The position numbers and the translations under genes are program-made. 50,369 nucleotides of DNA, from contig NZ_SULI01000022.1 of the NCBI RefSeq assembly GCF_005518135.1, forward strand, positions 1-50,369, written 5' to 3'. Positions 10,518 to 17,842 of the stretch are shown piece by piece. The notes beneath the pieces are model-generated. The model was not told the origin of the DNA. It ran no database searches and was given only the letters and a program-made list of their open reading frames with translations. The stretch comes from Shimia litoralis. GTDB lineage: Bacteria > Pseudomonadota > Alphaproteobacteria > Rhodobacterales > Rhodobacteraceae. Position 1 is the first letter of the stretch, and each line of letters opens with the position of its first letter.

Positions 10518-11958
10518 TCATCCCCACTTCCGGCGAATGCCGACCCGTTCAGCCATGCCGCAGAAAAAGCCGAGGTCTTCGAACCTGAAGGCCTCGAAGG
10601 CCATGCTGGTGCGCTTGCAGAGCCGGATTTCTTGCCCGGGCAGATCGAGCTAGGGCGGCAGGTAGTAATCGAGCTCCTCGCGGCTGTCGGGGTCGAGCCG
10701 CACCGCCAGTGTGACGTCTGCCTGATAACGCATCGGGTCAAACCGGATCCGCCAGCGCAGACGTTTGTTGAGCGCGATGCGCTCCTGATCCCGGTCCGAG
10801 CGATAGCCAATCATCTCATGGGCCCGAGCTAGCGAGCCGAACCGATTGCGATAGGCCGAGGACGAGGGCATGTCCGGCGTCTGGTCGATCAGCACCCCGG
10901 AAAGCTGGCCTGCGTCGGCATAGAGCCGTTTGAGATGATCCAGCAGCTCCTCGTCCGACAGGCGCGCCGACCGCGCCGTGATGATTTCTTGCGCCGTCAA
11001 GAAAAACTCCAGCGGCACAATCCCCTCAAAGGCGCCCTCCTTGCGCACCCACATGTCGGGCGGGTTTTCCACATGCAATTTCTTCAGCTTGAAGGAGGAA
11101 CGGTTGTAGACGTTGTTGCCGATGTATTTCTCGTTGGTCAGGACCGTACGCACCGTGCCGGAATTCCATGGCCGGTCCAGATCAGTGGTCACGCCTTCCT
11201 CGTTCAGGCGGACGGCGATCTCGCGGAAGGACAGGTCTTCCTCGATCAGCCATCGATACATCTTGTTGACCCCGGCCACTTCCTCGTCGGGCCCGGGCAT
11301 CAGGATGACACGGTCGGTTTGAAGCGATTTGTGCTCACCACGCTTCAACTCGCGTTTGATTTCACCGCGCTCATTTACGAGCACCCGGCGCAACCCGAAG
11401 CCTGCCGCGCCGCCTTGGCAGAAGCCCAGTTCAATCAACTGGCATCGGCCGGCGAAGACCTTGACCGAGAGCTCTCGACTGTACTCGTCGGCCATGGCGC
11501 GCTTGACGCCCTTGACGATGGTCGAGACAGACGAGCCATCATTTTCGAACTGCTCGGCGCAATAGGCGACGTTGATGCGGGCGCGCTTGCAGATGTACTC
11601 GTAATACGCGCTCTCGTCGGCGTCTTGGAAACGCCCCCAGCGGCTGACGTCGTAAACCAAGATGACGTTGAAATAGGCCGCGCCAGTTTCCACATCCGCG
11701 ATCAACTGCTGGAGAGCCGCGCGCCCCCCCGATGGAAAGCCCGCTCTTGCCGTCATCGGCATAGGTCTTAATGATCTCGATGCCGCGCTTTTCAGCGTAT
11801 TCGCGAATCTTGTCAGACTGGTTGTGCGTTGAATACTGCTGGTGCTCGGTCGACATGCGCACATATTGCGCCGCCCGAAACTCGATAATCTCGCCACTCC
11901 CGTCCAACTCAGCCTCCGATCCGTCTTCAAGTCGGTCGGACGTTTGCTCGGGCTGCAA
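10518..11958 (-). pseudogene. Large serine recombinase, frameshifted and with an amber codon
   Basis: Site-specific recombinase of about 480 residues. The resolvase domain is seen in AAQYVRMSTEHQQYST (catalytic serine), YADDGKSGLS and, after a frameshift, LQQLIADVETG and VYDVSRWGRFQDADES. The frameshift is an extra G in a run of seven (11724-11730). The recombinase domain has GFCQGGAAGFGLRR and LNEEGVTTDLDRPWNSGTVR followed by TNEKYIGNNVYNR. A TAG at 10650-10652 precedes a further 43 in-frame residues (LDLPGQEIRLCKRTSM to RRKWG) that match the usual C-terminal extension, ending at 10518. It heads the three-gene recombinase-ParB-ParB module and is divergent from the NusG-like gene 165 bases away. 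Confidence 0.85.
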
Positions 11959-12123
11959 AACGTATCAAGCTGATTGTGCTGGATTATCCCATTATATCAA
12001 TGCGCTGAGGGCGGGGTGCGCCAGCGTCTTCATCAAAATATCACACACCTTCTGGAAAACCCTACTTGCATCTGTTTAAGTTCGAGCGATATGGGGACGG
12101 TAGAGCTTTAATGAGGGTCCGAG

Positions 12124-12636
12124 ATGACATTCCACGATCGCGGCACAAGCTGGTTTCTGGCGCAACTTAAGCCGAACTGCGCCAACATCGCGGATAAGAA
12201 CCTCAAGCGCCAGGGATTCAACACCTTTCTGCCGATGGAAGAGGAAACGCGGCAGCGGAACGGAAAGTACGTCACTGCCATGCGGCCGCTGTTTCCTGGT
12301 TACATCTTTGTCTCCTTCGATGTGGCCCGCGGGTTCTGGCGGACGGTCAACTCAACCCATGGCATCACGCGACTGGTGAGCTTTGGTAAAGAACCGACGG
12401 CGGTACCGCTTGATCTGGTCTCGCAGCTCATGCTGCGCTTCGACGCCAAGGGCAAGTTGCTGCCACCGAAGCTCTTGAAGCCTGGCGATCAGGTGACGCT
12501 GACTAAGGGACCCTTTGCCAATTTCGTGGCAGAGGTGGAAAAAATCGCGCCAGACCGCCGGGTTTGGGTCCTGATGGAGCTCATGGGCGGTCAGACCCGA
12601 GTGGCCGTCGGGGCGGATCAGCTGCGGGCGGTGTGA
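12124..12636 (+). CDS. Specialised NusG paralogue (RfaH-like elongation factor)
   Basis: 170-residue protein with a NusG N-terminal (NGN) domain, WFLAQLKPNCANIADKNLKR through MRPLFPGYIFVSFDVARGFW, and a C-terminal KOW domain containing LLKPGDQVTLTKGPF and AEVEKIAP. The wording TFLPMEEETRQ and RPLFPGYIF is closer to RfaH-type paralogues than to housekeeping NusG. Such proteins are recruited at ops sites in leaders of long polysaccharide operons and suppress termination. Here ops-like sites occur about 5.4 kb to the left and 3.4 kb to the right, at the heads of both loci, which supports that role. No lesion seen. ATG has GAGG a few bases upstream. Recruitment is inferred, not shown. Confidence 0.85.
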   Translation: MTFHDRGTSWFLAQLKPNCANIADKNLKRQGFNTFLPMEEETRQRNGKYVTAMRPLFPGYIFVSFDVARGFWRTVNSTHGITRLVSFGKEPTAVPLDLVSQLMLRFDAKGKLLPPKLLKPGDQVTLTKGPFANFVAEVEKIAPDRRVWVLMELMGGQTRVAVGADQLRAV

Positions 12637-12775
12637 GCGACCCAGCGTTGATATGACCGTCCTAGACCCTATATCTTCCCTTAGAAGGGAACGATTATGG
12701 CAGCGACAGCACTGGTCTTGTCGCGGTTTAGTTCCGGTCTCTTTCGAGCAATGTTTGCAATGAAGGAGATATGGA

Positions 12776-13051
12776 ATGGCAAAGAGATACACAGACGAGT
12801 TTCGGCGTGATGCAGTGCGCATCGCGATCAACAGCGGCTTAACACGACCACAGGTTTCATCAGATTTGGGTGTTGGCCTTTCGACGTTGAATAAGTGGGT
12901 TCAGAAGCATCAGCATGACGATCTGATGTCCGGGCCGCACGAGGACGTGGAGAAAGAGAACACCCGCCTTCGCAAAGAAGTCCGACTTCTGCGCGAGGAG
13001 AGGGAAGTGTTAAAAAAGGCCACCATCTTCTTTGCAGGCCAAAATCAATGA
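12776..13051 (+). CDS. IS3-family transposase OrfA
   Basis: 91-residue DNA-binding subunit starting MAKRYTDEFRRDAVRIAI. A helix-turn-helix is in TRPQVSSDLGVGLSTLNKWV (about residues 21-40), followed by a leucine-zipper-like helix (ENTRLRKEVRLLREEREVLK). It recognises the element ends. The slippery A-AAA-AAG at 13012-13018 allows a -1 shift into the orfB frame to make the OrfAB transposase. The stop overlaps the ATG of orfB. This copy looks intact and is nearly identical to that at 40535, but with orfB destroyed it can only act in trans or as a regulator. Confidence 0.92.
   Translation: MAKRYTDEFRRDAVRIAINSGLTRPQVSSDLGVGLSTLNKWVQKHQHDDLMSGPHEDVEKENTRLRKEVRLLREEREVLKKATIFFAGQNQ
13012..13018 (+). 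other. Programmed -1 frameshift heptamer of IS3
   Basis: AAAAAAG lies in the zero frame as A-AAA-AAG within codons for Leu-Lys-Lys of OrfA. Slipping back by one enters the orfB frame, which is open from here to the orfB ATG. The same heptamer is at 40771-40777 in the second copy. Confidence 0.8.
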
Positions 13052-13739
13052 GATTTGCTTTCATCGAAGCCTGGAAAGAAGAATGGCCTGTCGAATTTCT
13101 ATGTAACATCATGCAGGTCACATCGCGTGGGTTTCGTGCTTGGCGAGTGCGCCCGATGAGCCAGCGTCAGCGTGATGATCCAGCGTCAGCGTGATGATAT
13201 GGTGCTTTTGGCCCATATCCGTGAGCAGCACCGCCTCAGCCTGGAAAGCTATGGGCGGCCGCGCATGACCGAAGAGTTACAAGAATTGAACTTGAATGTC
13301 GGGCACCGTCGCGTTGGTCGTTTGATGCGTGAGAATGGCATCAAGATTATCAGAACCCAGAAATACAAGGCGACAACGGACAGCAATCACACGTTCAACA
13401 TTGCACCAAATTTACTGGGTCAGGACTTCTCAGCTGATGGCCCCAACCAAAAATGGGCTGGTGACATCAGCTACATCTGGACCAGCGAAGGCTGGTTGTA
13501 TTTGGCCGTTATCCTTGATCTATATTCTCGCCGCGTCATCGGTTGGGCCGTCAGTAACCGGATGAAGCGGGATCTGGCGATCCGAGCGTTAGATATGGCT
13601 GTGGCACTGCGACAGCCGCCCAAGGATTGCATTCATCATACGGATCGCGGGTCGCGATACTGTTCCAACGAGTACCAACGAAGCCTGTCCAAGCATGGAT
13701 TCAAGGTCTCAATGAGTGGTAAAGGTAATTGTTACGACT

Positions 13740-13932
13740 GTGAGTATGGTATTGCGGCTTGATGGCCTGACCCATGTTACGATTGACCACGTGTCATTGT
13801 GTTGACGTGTCGACCGTCAAGTCGCCCCGGCAACGGGCGAGATGTGACCTCATAGGAGCCTGACGGTCCGCGTACCATCACAGTCCTGTCCCCTCGGATC
13901 GATGCCTGGGCATTCTTAGCAATGAGGGCATC
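13740..13932 (+). ncRNA. Candidate bridge RNA of the IS110 element
   Basis: The left end contains TGTTACGA (13775-13782), identical to the eight target bases just left of the insertion core (13730-13737). Further on it has ATAGGAGC (13852-13859), identical to the last bases of the element's own right end before the core (14991-14998). TCAC at 13878-13881 could pair with GTGA, the first bases after the left core. A strong hairpin TCGCCC/GGGCGA lies between, around 13821-13840. Target-like match first and donor-like match second is the order described for IS621 bridge RNA. Folding was done by eye only. Confidence 0.65.
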
Positions 13933-14985
13933 ATGAAGACCAAACATCCAGTAATCATCGGTATTGATACGCATAAAGCAACACATGTCGCTGTTGCGAT
14001 TGATACGCAAGGCACCCGATTGGCCGCACTTACAATTCCCGCCAATCCAAAAGGATATCTGGAAGTTGAACGCTGGTCTCAATCTCTTGGCAAAGTTCAA
14101 GCCTTTGGAATTGAAGGAACTGGCTCCTATGGCGCAGGGCTTTCCCGATCCTTGCTGGATCAGGGGCACAACGTCGTCGAAGTTACGCGGCCAAACCGTC
14201 AACTGCGATATACGCAGGGCAAGACAGACAGCTTGGATGCAGAGGGCGCTGCCAGATCCGTTCTGTCAGGTCAGGCAGCAGCACGGCCCAAGACACAATC
14301 GGGATCGTCAGAGATGATCCGGCATTTGAAGATTGCCCGCGATACAGCTGTCAAATCACGCTCACAGGCGATGGTGACACTGAAGACGTTGATCATCAAC
14401 GCACCTGCCGATCTCCGCGAGGCACTGGATCAAATAGGAGGCAAGGTCGGTTTGATCCGCCACATTGCTGCCTTCAGGCCAAGGAAAATCGATAATACAA
14501 TGGCCTCTGCCAAAGCGGCTATGCGTGCTTTAGCCCGCCGTTGGTTGTGGTTGCATGAAGAGATCATATCACACGACAAGGAACTGGAGCGGTTTGCCAC
14601 TGAACGTGCCCCAAACTTGATGGCATCTCATGGTATTGCGACGCTGACAGTCTCAGAGATGCTGATCTTGGTTGGCGACGATCCAACGCGCATCCGCTCG
14701 GAAGCTGCGTTTGCAAAGCTCTGCGGTGTTTGTCCAATTCCGGCATCCAGTGGCAAAACACATCGGTTCCGATTGAACAGAGGCGGCAATCGACAAGCCA
14801 ACGCCGCTCTATATCGTGTGGCCATCATCAGAATGAGAAGCCACGAACCAACGCTTGCATATGTCAAGAAACGCACAAAAGACGGAAAGAGCAAAAGCGA
14901 GATTATTCGTTGCCTGAAGCGCTACATCGTCCGCGAAATCTACAGCCAGCTCTGTGTGCCTAAAACAGCCAAAATCGCTGCTTGA
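13933..14985 (+). CDS. IS110-family DEDD recombinase (transposase)
   Basis: 350-residue recombinase. The N-terminal RuvC-like DEDD domain shows D12 in GIDTHK, E61 in GIEGTGSYG, D99 and D102 in KTDSLDAEGAA. The C-terminal Tnp domain has the motif CPIPASSGKTHRFRLNRGGN followed by ANAALYRVAIIRM, containing the conserved serine region. Length and motifs are complete, so it is probably active, guided by the RNA from the left end. It starts ATG 13933 and stops at 14985, where the stop overlaps a TTGACG box. It interrupts the IS3 orfB in the same orientation. Confidence 0.95.
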   Translation: MKTKHPVIIGIDTHKATHVAVAIDTQGTRLAALTIPANPKGYLEVERWSQSLGKVQAFGIEGTGSYGAGLSRSLLDQGHNVVEVTRPNRQLRYTQGKTDSLDAEGAARSVLSGQAAARPKTQSGSSEMIRHLKIARDTAVKSRSQAMVTLKTLIINAPADLREALDQIGGKVGLIRHIAAFRPRKIDNTMASAKAAMRALARRWLWLHEEIISHDKELERFATERAPNLMASHGIATLTVSEMLILVGDDPTRIRSEAAFAKLCGVCPIPASSGKTHRFRLNRGGNRQANAALYRVAIIRMRSHEPTLAYVKKRTKDGKSKSEIIRCLKRYIVREIYSQLCVPKTAKIAA

Positions 14986-15225
14986 CGAATATAGGAGCTT
15001 CAATTCGATGGTTGAAACGTTCTTCAAGTCCATCAAGGCTGAGCTAATCTGGCGCAACCGTTGGGACACACGCCGTCAGGCCGAGGGCGCGATATTCCAA
15101 TATATCAATGGGTTCTACAATCCGCGTCGTCGCCATTCATCGCTGGGTGGAAAAAGCCCCTTGGCATTCGAACGAAAGGCCGCATAAATGAGTTCAGAGA
15201 CCGGAACGCAAGCGGGACAAGACCA

Positions 15226-15627
15226 CCCGAACAGCGTACCGATTACAAGCCGCCACAGCCCGAACAGCCCAAGGGCGATCCGCTCGAGCAGATCGTCAAG
15301 CTTGAGCGCGAGATGAGTCAGGTTCAGGAAAAGTATAAACACGCCGAAGAAAACTACGGGTCCGAGCTGCTAAACTTGGGCGTCGCTAAGGGCTACCTGA
15401 AAAAACTGATGGAGAACGAGGCCGTACGGTCCTACGTGGCGCGGCACGCGTCCGAGATCCTCGAGCAGTTCGAACTGGTGTTGAACACGGTCAGCATGGA
15501 GGAAGCTGTTGGACAGGCCGAGCGGGCGGATTGGCCGAGCGCTGCCGAAGCGACAGCACAAGCCCAACTGGCGAAGAACGACAGTAATGCGGTGTCGGCC
15601 CCAGGAATGGATGGCCCACTCGGATGA
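15226..15627 (+). pseudogene. C-terminal remnant of a second ParB/RepB-like gene
   Basis: Begins immediately at the IS3 right end with PEQRTDYKPPQPEQPKGD and continues through the charged coiled coil (PLEQIVKLEREMSQVQEKYK) and YVARHASEILEQFELVLNT, ending at 15627. It matches the C-terminal region of ParB-like gene 1 (8450-8880, opposite strand) closely in protein but differs at many third codon positions, and the last 40 residues are different. So it is an older paralogue rather than a recent duplicate. The N-terminal two thirds are missing, replaced by the IS3 end. Confidence 0.88.
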
Positions 15628-15927
15628 TGGGCTCACTCCGGGATGAGCTTGCAGCATATTGGTTCGGATGCTTGATTTCCGAGCGACAGGGGGCTGGGTC
15701 TCGTGGGGCAGCTGCTTCGCCTGGCCGATGTTGGCGAACCACGGCGCCCATGATGGCGGGGTCGCTCAGCTATGAACTTGTCACATAAGCAGGCTATCTA
15801 TTGGTGGCGCAGTTGAAGGCCCGCTGATGTCCTCAAAGCAAGTGAGGTCCGCCTCTGGTTGGGCCAGCCCCTGAGGGTTGGTGGCTACTTAAGCGTCCTA
15901 AGTGACGAAAGCCTCTGAAATTCCGAA
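15628..15927. other. Non-coding stretch without recognised genes
   Basis: No convincing reading frame or RNA seen. From about 15900 onward it becomes alignable with the leader of the left locus. Confidence 0.5.
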
Positions 15928-15935
15928 ATTCCCTC

Positions 15936-15977
15936 TTGTTTGCGAACGCAGCATTTGCTACCGCTCGGAATTGAGCG
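15936..15977 (+). promoter_or_regulatory. Putative promoter with palindromic operator, right locus
   Basis: TTGTTT (15936-15941), 17 bases, TACCGC (15959-15964), overlapped by CGCTC-GGAATT-GAGCG (15962-15977). Counterpart of 6754-6795. The flanking sequence GCAGCATTTG and TGTGGA is also shared. Operator for the MarR-type regulator or a 5' RNA stem are both possible. Confidence 0.5.
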
Positions 15978-16014
15978 ATGTGGAAACTATTCTCATCATT
16001 ACCTTTGCATCCAA

Positions 16015-16051
16015 CAAGGCGCCCTGCGGGCAGTCCTTGTGCGGTAGCCTG
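16015..16051 (+). promoter_or_regulatory. ops/JUMPstart-like element preceded by a hairpin, right locus
   Basis: TGCGGTAGCCTG at 16040-16051 is identical to the left copy and matches the ops consensus at 11 of 12 positions. CAAGG (16015-16019) and CCTTG (16035-16039) enclose GCCC-TGC-GGGC. The MarR ATG is 13 bases downstream. This is the expected loading site for the NusG paralogue at 12124. Confidence 0.7.
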
Positions 16052-16064
16052 AGAAAACCCCAGA

Positions 16065-16499
16065 ATGACTAGCAAGCGCACCAAGCTGCAGGAGGACACG
16101 CATTTTCGCGTGCTTCGCATTCTACAAGAAAACCCTGAGATGTCCCAGCGGGAGCTGGCAGAAGCGGTCGGCGTCAGTGTCGGCGGGATTCACTACGTGC
16201 TGAACGCCCTGATCGACAAAGGGCTGGTGAAATTGGGGGATTTCACAGCGGCTGCAGACAAACGGCGATATGCATATGTTTTGACGCCGAAAGGAATCGT
16301 ACGAAAGGCAGCGGTGACCCGGGCGTTCCTATCAAGAAAGATTGAAGAATACGAAGCCCTTCAAAAAGAAATTGAAGCCCTCAAGAACGAACTGCCAGAA
16401 GACGGCTACACCTTGGGAGCTGGTCGCCAGAAGCCTGAGACCACAGTGTGCGCCTCAACCGAAGCGACTTTTTTCAAACTAAGCACCCTGAAGAAGTGA
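16065..16499 (+). CDS. MarR-family EPS-associated transcriptional regulator, second copy
   Basis: 144-residue winged-helix protein, nearly identical to the regulator at 6301 through LVKLGDFTAAADKRRYAYVL (about residues 1-75), with the same helix-turn-helix EMSQRELAEAVGVSVGGIHY. The C-terminal helix IEEYEALQKEIEALKNEL is followed by a 30-residue tail missing in the other copy. It opens the plus-strand locus, 38 bases before ugd. Both copies could cross-regulate both loci through the shared leader. Intact. Confidence 0.93.
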   Translation: MTSKRTKLQEDTHFRVLRILQENPEMSQRELAEAVGVSVGGIHYVLNALIDKGLVKLGDFTAAADKRRYAYVLTPKGIVRKAAVTRAFLSRKIEEYEALQKEIEALKNELPEDGYTLGAGRQKPETTVCASTEATFFKLSTLKK

Positions 16500-16537
16500 T
16501 TTTTCATCCCGGTGCGCGATATTAGGATTGAGTAACG

Positions 16538-17842
16538 ATGAAGATAGCCATGATTGGAACCGGCTATGTTGGACTGGTATCAGGCGTCTGTTTCTCCGAT
16601 TTCGGGCATGACGTCGTCTGCGTCGATAAGATGCCCGACAAAATTGCGATGCTTGAACGTGGAGGGGTGCCGATCTACGAGCCTGGCCTCGACGCCGTGC
16701 TCGAGCGTAATGTCGCAGTCGGACGCCTGACCTTCACGACTGACCTCGCAACCGCGGTTTCCGGGGCGGATGCTGTCTTCATTGCCGTCGGAACGCCGAC
16801 CCGTCGGGGCGACGGTCACGCGGACCTGAGCTTTGTGATGGCGGCTGCGGAAGACATCGCGCATGCGCTTACAGATTATGCCGTCGTCGTGACCAAATCG
16901 ACCGTGCCCCTCGGGACCAATCGCAAAGTCGCCGAAACGATCCGTGCCGCTAATCCAAAGGCTGATTTCGACGTGGCCTCGAACCCTGAGTTCCTGCGCG
17001 AAGGCGCGGCGATCGAAGACTTCATGAAACCCGACCGGGTCGTCGTCGGCGTCGAAAGCGAGCGCGCGCAATCGGTGATGAGCGAGGTGTATCGCCCCCT
17101 CTACCTGCGCGACTTCCCGGTCGTCTATACAGACCTCGAAACCGCCGAAATGATCAAATACGCGGCGAATGCCTTTCTCGCCACAAAGATCAGTTTCATC
17201 AACGATATCGCCGCCCTCTGCGAACGGGTTGGTGCCGACGTGAAGACCGTTGCGCGGGGCATGGGGTTGGACGGGCGTATCGGCAACAAGTTCCTCCATG
17301 CCGGCCCGGGTTATGGTGGCTCTTGCTTTCCCAAGGACACCTCTGCGCTGACAAGGATCGGGCAAGAGAACGGCGTGCCTCAGCGCATCGTTGAGTCAGC
17401 CGTCATGGTCAATGATGCGACCAAGCGTCGGATGATCGACAAGGTGGTTGATCTCTGCGGCGGATCAGTCAACGACAAGACCATCGCGGTGCTTGGCGTC
17501 ACCTTCAAACCCGAAACCGACGACATGCGCGACGCGCCGTCCCTGACGATTGTCCCGGCTCTCGTGGAGGGCGGTGCCAAGGTTCGGGTCGTGGATCCAC
17601 AAGGGCAGAAAGAAGGTATGGCCTTGCTACCGGGGGTAGATTGGATAGGAGACCCTTACTCGGCGTGTGACGGGGCGGACGCAATCGTCATCCTCACCGA
17701 GTGGAACGCTTTCCGCGCGCTTGACCTTGCACGGCTGGCCTCCGGCATGACCGCGCCGGCCATGGCCGACCTGCGCAACATCTATAATAGGGACGCGGCA
17801 AAATCGGCCGGTTTCAAGAAGTATGTAGGAGTGGGACGTTGA
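16538..17842 (+). CDS. ugd: UDP-glucose 6-dehydrogenase
   Basis: 434-residue cytoplasmic enzyme making UDP-glucuronate from UDP-glucose with two NAD. MKIAMIGTGYVGLVSGVCFS is the Rossmann motif; NPEFLREGAAIEDFMKPDR the substrate-binding region; the catalytic cysteine is in GPGYGGSCFPKDTSAL; the C-terminal domain has LGVTFKPETDDMRDAPSL. It supplies the next gene, whose start TTG overlaps its TGA, so the two are coupled. UDP-glucuronate then goes to UDP-galacturonate. Intact. Confidence 0.96.
   Translation: MKIAMIGTGYVGLVSGVCFSDFGHDVVCVDKMPDKIAMLERGGVPIYEPGLDAVLERNVAVGRLTFTTDLATAVSGADAVFIAVGTPTRRGDGHADLSFVMAAAEDIAHALTDYAVVVTKSTVPLGTNRKVAETIRAANPKADFDVASNPEFLREGAAIEDFMKPDRVVVGVESERAQSVMSEVYRPLYLRDFPVVYTDLETAEMIKYAANAFLATKISFINDIAALCERVGADVKTVARGMGLDGRIGNKFLHAGPGYGGSCFPKDTSALTRIGQENGVPQRIVESAVMVNDATKRRMIDKVVDLCGGSVNDKTIAVLGVTFKPETDDMRDAPSLTIVPALVEGGAKVRVVDPQGQKEGMALLPGVDWIGDPYSACDGADAIVILTEWNAFRALDLARLASGMTAPAMADLRNIYNRDAAKSAGFKKYVGVGR

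Larger units (their letters stand above)
13738..14999 (+). mobile_element. IS110-family element (IS110 group, long left end)
   Basis: About 1.26 kb inserted in the IS3 orfB. The dinucleotide CT is present at both junctions: TGTTACGA-CT-GTGAG at 13738 and ATAGGAG-CT-TCAATT at 14998. There are no terminal inverted repeats. A 194-base non-coding left end precedes the recombinase and only about 16 bases follow it, the layout of the IS110 group whose left end makes a bridge RNA. Exact ends are uncertain by about three bases, because the standard IS3 orfB frame would fit an empty site lacking TTC. Confidence 0.85.
13048..15187 (+). pseudogene. IS3-family transposase OrfB, broken by a 19-bp duplication and an IS110 insertion
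   Basis: DDE integrase-type catalytic subunit. The frame opens MRFAFIEAWKEEWPVEFLCN at 13048. A 19-base tandem repeat (CCAGCGTCAGCGTGATGAT, about 13160-13198) shifts the frame; the continuation reads QRQRDDMVLLAHIREQHRLS and carries the first two acidic residues in GDISYIWTSEG and HHTDRGSRYC. IS110 is inserted after GKGNCYD, just before the third acidic residue. The remainder resumes at about 15000 as NSMVETFFKSIKAELIWRNR and ends at 15187. Both lesions make it non-functional; the duplication could not be tolerated by an active element. Confidence 0.9.
12713..15225 (+). mobile_element. IS3-family element interrupted by an IS110-family element
   Basis: Terminal inverted repeats begin TGGTCTTGTC: the left end at 12713, the right end (reverse complement) ending at 15225, with TTCCGGTCTCT also shared. 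Without the inner IS110 element it would be about 1.25 kb, normal for IS3. It encodes orfA and orfB with a slippery heptamer. The flanking three bases (CAC on the left, CCC on the right) do not match, so no target duplication is evident. A second, truncated copy in the same orientation starts at 40472. Confidence 0.88.

Noticed and set aside
12090-12110. ACGGTAGAGCTT upstream of the NusG paralogue as a third ops site
   Set aside because: Matches only part of the consensus and lacks the conserved hairpin found before the other two.
12710-15228. Target-site duplication around the IS3 element
   Set aside because: CAC on the left and CCC on the right differ, and the flanks are unrelated sequences.
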